Assembly: GCF_003813985.1 (NCBI RefSeq)
Contig: NZ_CP033897.1
Coordinates: forward strand, 930,001-994,000
Direction of reading: 5' to 3'
Source: Corynebacterium gerontici
GTDB lineage: Bacteria > Actinomycetota > Actinomycetes > Mycobacteriales > Mycobacteriaceae
Length of the DNA stretch: 64,000 nucleotides
Shown here: piece by piece, positions 60,564 through 64,000 of the stretch
How positions within the stretch are numbered: position 1 is the first letter of the stretch
How the letters are laid out: the number at the start of each line of letters is the position of its first letter
The notes under the pieces: model-generated
Told to the model about the DNA's origin: nothing
Seen by the model: the letters and a program-made list of their open reading frames with translations, nothing else
Databases searched by the model: none
Made by a program: the position numbers and the translations under genes

Positions 60564-61631
60564 GTGGGGCAATTCACCCGCAACCGCCAGTTCAGCTCAC
60601 GATGGGCTGTGCTGGTCTTATTGATAACGCTTGTAGGACTCCTGATTGCGAGTTTCCTCGCATCTCTTAGCTTCGGATCAGTTGATGTTAGCCGTGGCGC
60701 GGTGCTTGACGTTGTTCTTGCACGCTTGCGAAACGATGTAGTTGAAGACGCTGCGCTCGATACGGTGATCTGGCAGTTGAGAGCCCCCAGGGGATTGTTA
60801 GCGATGCTCGTCGGCGCCGGCCTCGCGCTCTCGGGCATTATCATGCAAACGCTGGTGCGAAACCCGCTTGCTGATCCCTATCTGCTCGGGGTTGCGTCTG
60901 GGGCGAGCGTTGGAGCAACTGCCGTGCTCACCTTTGGTCTCTTGGGCAGCTTTGGGGTGTACGCGCTCTCGGGAGGCGCATTTATTGGCGCGCTGATCGC
61001 GACAGCCTCGGTCTATCTGATCACGAATCTTCAGGGTGGATTCCATCCTCTTCGCCTCATTTTGACTGGAGTAGTGATGTCGAGCGCATTCTCGGCGCTC
61101 GCTAGTTTTCTGGTTTTCAAAGGGCCCGATCCCAGGGCGGCGCAATCGGTGATGTTCTGGCTTCTCGGTTCCGTCTCGGGAGCAACGTTTCCCAAGCTGC
61201 TGATTCCGCTCTGTGCGCTCCTCATCGCGTTTGCTTTCATGTTGGCACTGCACCGCTATTGCGACGCGATCATGGTTGGACCAGATATGGCTGCCACCGT
61301 GGGAGTGAATGTCGAGCTGCTGCGCCGAGCACTTTTCTTCTTCCAAGCGTTACTGGTTGGCACGATGGTAGCGGTAGCCGGTGGCATCGGATTCGTCGGG
61401 CTGGTGGTTCCCCACGTGGGGCGTCTGCTCGTTGGGTCACTACACCTGCGGCTCATGCCTGTGGCCATGTTGTGTGGTGCCCTGTTCCTGCTGTGGGTAG
61501 ATGTGCTCGCGCGGATAGCCGCCGCGCCACAGGAAATACCGCTTGGAGTGGTGACCGGTGCTATCGGGGCGCCGCTGTTCCTTCTCTTGATGGGAAGGGG
61601 AGCACTCCGCTTTAGTGGAGGTCATCAATGA
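60564..61631 (+). CDS. btuC: Cobalamin ABC transporter permease (BtuC/FecCD family)
   Basis: This 355-residue permease has about ten helices and the family segments QLRAPRGLLAMLVGAGLALSG, NPLADPYLLGVASGAS and GGIGFVGLVVPHVGR with the following LRLMP. By sequence alone it could carry iron-siderophore, heme or B12. The cobalamin riboswitch directly upstream assigns B12 or a related corrinoid. GAGGG precedes the GTG start. It overlaps the next gene by 4 bases. Confidence 0.88.
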   Translation: MGQFTRNRQFSSRWAVLVLLITLVGLLIASFLASLSFGSVDVSRGAVLDVVLARLRNDVVEDAALDTVIWQLRAPRGLLAMLVGAGLALSGIIMQTLVRNPLADPYLLGVASGASVGATAVLTFGLLGSFGVYALSGGAFIGALIATASVYLITNLQGGFHPLRLILTGVVMSSAFSALASFLVFKGPDPRAAQSVMFWLLGSVSGATFPKLLIPLCALLIAFAFMLALHRYCDAIMVGPDMAATVGVNVELLRRALFFFQALLVGTMVAVAGGIGFVGLVVPHVGRLLVGSLHLRLMPVAMLCGALFLLWVDVLARIAAAPQEIPLGVVTGAIGAPLFLLLMGRGALRFSGGHQ

Positions 61632-62443
61632 CGGCGTATCAAGTTAGCGTTCAAGGCGTGGGTGTCGGATTTGGCCAGCGCATAGTTGTAAACGCGGTGG
61701 AATTTCAGTGCGAACCAGCAACAGTAACCGCCATCGTGGGCACCAATGGCGTAGGAAAGACCACGTTACTCAGAGGGCTCGCGGGAGTTCATCCTTTGGC
61801 AGCGGGCAAGGTTGAGTTGCGTGGGGGTGGTGGAGCGTGGGACGTCGAAAAGCTCAAAAGTCGCCAGAAGGCGACAATGCTGGCGATGGTGTCACAGGAA
61901 GAAGCTTTGCCCGAGGATCTCACGGTCAAAGAGCTTGTCACGCTAGGTCGTCTTCCCTATGCACGTGCGTGGGAGTTGTCGGCGAAGAAGCACGAATCAG
62001 TGATCGACGAAGCAATCGAGACCTGCGGTCTCACAACTCATGCGGACACGCCCTGCGGCATGCTCTCCGGCGGTTTGAGAAGGCGTGCGCTCATTGCTCG
62101 AGGCTTCGCCCAGGACACGCCGGTGCTGTTCCTGGATGAACCGACTAATCATCTTGATACCTTTCACCAACTGCGTCTGCTCGAGCTGCTGCGGGCTTCT
62201 TCCAAAACCGTCATTCTCACGCTGCATGACCTGGACCTTGCCATGGGATACGCCGATCAAGTGGTTGTGCTGGAACACGGTGAGCAAGGAGCCAAACAAC
62301 TACTGTGCGCCGAGGCAACAGCAGCCTTTGATGATTCGATTCTCCAGAAAGTCTTCGGTGTCAGAGGGCTGCAGTTGGAGGCGAACAACGGACTGAATCG
62401 CGCACATTTACTCATCGAAAGTCTTAGAAAGGACACGATATGA
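61628..62443 (+). CDS. btuD: Cobalamin ABC transporter ATPase
   Basis: This 271-residue ATPase powers the BtuC-type permease. Walker A is VGTNGVGKTTLL (K44), the signature is LSGGLRRRALIA and Walker B is VLFLDEPTNHLD, followed by the H-loop ILTLHDLD. The signature has Leu where most have Gln after LSGG. Its start and end each overlap the adjacent gene by 4 bases. An 11-mer copy lies at 61843-61853. Confidence 0.9.
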   Translation: MTAYQVSVQGVGVGFGQRIVVNAVEFQCEPATVTAIVGTNGVGKTTLLRGLAGVHPLAAGKVELRGGGGAWDVEKLKSRQKATMLAMVSQEEALPEDLTVKELVTLGRLPYARAWELSAKKHESVIDEAIETCGLTTHADTPCGMLSGGLRRRALIARGFAQDTPVLFLDEPTNHLDTFHQLRLLELLRASSKTVILTLHDLDLAMGYADQVVVLEHGEQGAKQLLCAEATAAFDDSILQKVFGVRGLQLEANNGLNRAHLLIESLRKDTI

Positions 62444-63492
62444 AACTGATGAAACCCATCGCCGTGACTGGCGCTGTATTGCTATTGGCTGGATGTTCAG
62501 CCCAGGATGCTGCCAAGAATGCTCAAGAGCAAGTGCGGGTGGAAAATTGTGGCGAAGAAGTGCAATTTCCCAAAACCGGAAAGATGCTGGTCAACGATGG
62601 CAACTTGATCGCCAGTGCTCTCAGCGTTGGCGCAGAAGATCAGATCCAGGCGGTGAGTTCGCTCCAGCGCGATAGCGCCATCCTCTCAGCGAAGTATGGC
62701 GAAGATTCGATCGCCAATGTTGAAGAGATCGCCAAAGAATACCCATCTTTGGAGCAAATCATTGCGGAAGATCCGGATATTTACGTTGCTGGCTGGGGCT
62801 ATGGGCTTGACGACGCCAAAGGGGTCACTCCCGAAGCTCTCGAAAAACACGGCATTAGCACTTATATTCTCAGCGAAGCATGTCGCCAGGGCGATTCCGC
62901 CGCCCGAGGCACCATGGATCCCTGGAAAGCAGTGGAGGCAGACCTCAAGAATCTCGGCGCGATTAGCGGGCATGAACAGCAAAGCCAGAGCGTTGTTGAG
63001 GATCAACAGCGACGCCTCAGTGCCCTTGACGAAGCGCCTAAGCCCAAGCAAACCCCCGTCGCATTCTTGTACGACTCTGGTAGCGACGCGGTCTTTACCT
63101 CAGGCAAGTTTGGTGCACCTCAAGCAATCCTCGAGGCCGCGGGCGCTAAGAATGCCACGGGAGACATCGAGGATACGTGGGTGAGCGTCGGCTGGGAACG
63201 ATTGGCGCAAGCCGCACCGGATGTGTTCGTGTTTGTTGAATACCCAGGCCAGGAACTTGAGCAAAAGATCCAGCAGTTGCAAAACAACCCGGCTACAAGG
63301 GATCTGCCCGCGGTGAAAGAACGACGCTTCATCAACCTCCCGTACGCGATGTGGACCTCGGGGCCGCTCAACATTGATGCCGCAGAGCACGTGAGAAAGG
63401 GGCTTGAACACTTTGGGCTTGTTCCAGCCAGTGGCGTGCAGCCCGCGCTGACGTTGCCTGCTGATACCCCTGGTCTGGATTACTTCCAATAA
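62440..63492 (+). CDS. btuF: Cobalamin-binding lipoprotein
   Basis: This 350-residue substrate-binding protein has a lipoprotein signal with Cys19 after LLLAG. The class III fold is indicated by YPSLEQIIAEDPDIYVAGWGYG and by the C-terminal WERLAQAAPDVFVFVEYPG. The two lobes are joined by a long helix as in BtuF and siderophore-binding proteins. The substrate is inferred from the riboswitch. The stop is followed by a copy of the dispersed 11-mer and a terminator. Confidence 0.86.
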   Translation: MKLMKPIAVTGAVLLLAGCSAQDAAKNAQEQVRVENCGEEVQFPKTGKMLVNDGNLIASALSVGAEDQIQAVSSLQRDSAILSAKYGEDSIANVEEIAKEYPSLEQIIAEDPDIYVAGWGYGLDDAKGVTPEALEKHGISTYILSEACRQGDSAARGTMDPWKAVEADLKNLGAISGHEQQSQSVVEDQQRRLSALDEAPKPKQTPVAFLYDSGSDAVFTSGKFGAPQAILEAAGAKNATGDIEDTWVSVGWERLAQAAPDVFVFVEYPGQELEQKIQQLQNNPATRDLPAVKERRFINLPYAMWTSGPLNIDAAEHVRKGLEHFGLVPASGVQPALTLPADTPGLDYFQ

Positions 63493-63508
63493 GAGATGTG
63501 ACGCGGGG

Positions 63509-63519
63509 CGTCGAAAAGC
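63509..63519 (+). repeat. Dispersed 11-mer CGTCGAAAAGC, non-coding copy
   Basis: This copy lies 16 bases after the btuF stop and before its terminator, in no plausible gene. Its 5' flank (GCGGGG) resembles that of the narK/narG copy. Confidence 0.7.
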
Positions 63520-63552
63520 GATCGATCGCAGAAGTTATGAATTTCGCAACAA

Positions 63553-63580
63553 AACGGGCGTATTTTGCCCGTTGTCTCTT
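63553..63580 (+). terminator. Intrinsic terminator of the btuCDF operon
   Basis: AACGGGC (63553-63559) pairs with GCCCGTT (63567-63573) around GTATTTT, followed by GTCTCTT and further T residues. It lies 60 bases after btuF. Confidence 0.75.
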
Positions 63581-63611
63581 TTCCGGACGGGCACAAACAC
63601 AGGTGAGGGTT

Positions 63612-63617
63612 TAGACT
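63612..63617 (+). promoter_or_regulatory. -10 element for leaderless pfkA
   Basis: TAGACT ends exactly 7 bases before the pfkA ATG at 63625. GAGGG at 63605-63609 is 15 bases from the start, too far for a ribosome site. Confidence 0.55.
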
Positions 63618-63624
63618 TGTCCCT

Positions 63625-64000
63625 ATGCGAATTGCCACCCTGACTTCCGGCGGCGACTGCCCGGGCCTCAACGCAGTCATCCGCGGCATCGTCCGAACCT
63701 GCTCCGAATATGGCTCCACCGTGGTGGGCTATCAAGACGGCTGGGTCGGTCTTATGGACGACAAGCGCGTGCAGCTCTACGACGATGAAAACATCGATCG
63801 CATTCTGCTGCGCGGCGGCACCATCCTCGGCACCGGCCGCCTGCACCCGGATCGATTCAAAAATGGCCTCGATCAGATCAAAGCGAACCTCGAAGACGCC
63901 GGCATCGATGCGCTGATCCCCATTGGCGGCGAAGGCACGCTCAAAGGTGCCAAATGGCTCTCCGACAATGGCATTCCCGTTGTGGGCGTGCCGAAGACCA
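63625..64000 (+). CDS. pfkA: 6-phosphofructokinase, 5' part (continues past the window)
   Basis: This glycolytic enzyme phosphorylates fructose 6-phosphate. The first 125 residues are visible: the nucleotide loop [17 protein letters not shown], then [15 protein letters not shown] and [12 protein letters not shown], the pattern of actinobacterial ATP-dependent PFK, although the GGEGT form is shared with some PPi-dependent enzymes. The ATG is leaderless by the -10 position. The 3' end lies outside the window. Confidence 0.95.
   Translation, partial: MRIATLTSGGDCPGLNAVIRGIVRTCSEYGSTVVGYQDGWVGLMDDKRVQLYDDENIDRILLRGGTILGTGRLHPDRFKNGLDQIKANLEDAGIDALIPIGGEGTLKGAKWLSDNGIPVVGVPKT

Overview
The window looks like a chromosome segment of a Corynebacterium or a close relative (moderately high G+C Gram-positive actinobacterium). 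The gene order hom-thrB, nar operon with an ArnR-type regulator, Moco genes, rho-prfA-prmC, wecA-like gene, atpBEFHAGDC, DUF2550 gene, nucS, glgE-glgB, etfBA, mnmA, ligA, gatCA and pfkA is the corynebacterial core order as I know it. NucS, GlgE, an arginine/asparagine-rich insertion in Rho, and many genes that appear to start without a leader all agree. I cannot name the species. I saw no tRNA or rRNA gene, no insertion sequence, no prophage and no CRISPR array.

Layout. 1-1941: threonine synthesis (end of hom, thrB). 13387 down to 1938, minus strand: one tightly packed unit, narK-narG-narH-narJ-narI-modA-modBC-arnR, joining nitrate import, the respiratory nitrate reductase, molybdate import and a cysteine-bearing repressor. 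13558-16994: a Mog-like gene, a DUF2249 gene and two polytopic membrane proteins, the second with a C-terminal type-1 copper (cupredoxin) domain; this is probably a nitrite/NO-related accessory module. 20354 down to 16960: moaA-moeA-moaC-mobA. 20441-22195: acyl-CoA ligase. 22568-28682: rho, prfA, prmC, Sua5/YrdC gene, wecA-like gene, atpI-like gene. 29115-36217: F1Fo ATP synthase operon, ended by a strong terminator. 36345-39531: DUF2550 gene, nucS, a small zinc-ribbon gene, methylmalonyl-CoA epimerase, a thiamine-binding protein and a cysteine-free thioredoxin/TPR protein. 43796 down to 39583: glgE and glgB. 43901-50511: solo ABC ATPase, Nudix, methyltransferase, etfBA, cysteine desulfurase and a spermidine-synthase-like gene. 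50599-58061: mnmA, MetE-like, DnaQ-like, ligA, ACT protein, gatC, gatA. 58058-60348: GNAT, MFS transporter, small membrane protein. 60407-63492: a cobalamin riboswitch followed by an ABC importer, hence a B12 importer (btuCDF). 63625-end: start of pfkA.

The genes join up functionally. The nar, mod and Moco genes together supply anaerobic nitrate respiration, and the cupredoxin module next to them probably deals with its nitrogen-oxide products. B12 import fits with methylmalonyl-CoA epimerase, whose pathway needs a B12-dependent mutase. Two sequence-level signals go beyond gene content. The 11-mer CGTCGAAAAGC (or its complement GCTTTTCGACG) occurs at least 13 times, about once per 5 kb, including two non-coding copies. 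A TANNNT hexamer lies exactly 7 or 8 bases before the start codon of about twelve genes without a Shine-Dalgarno, which indicates leaderless mRNAs and decides several start codons.
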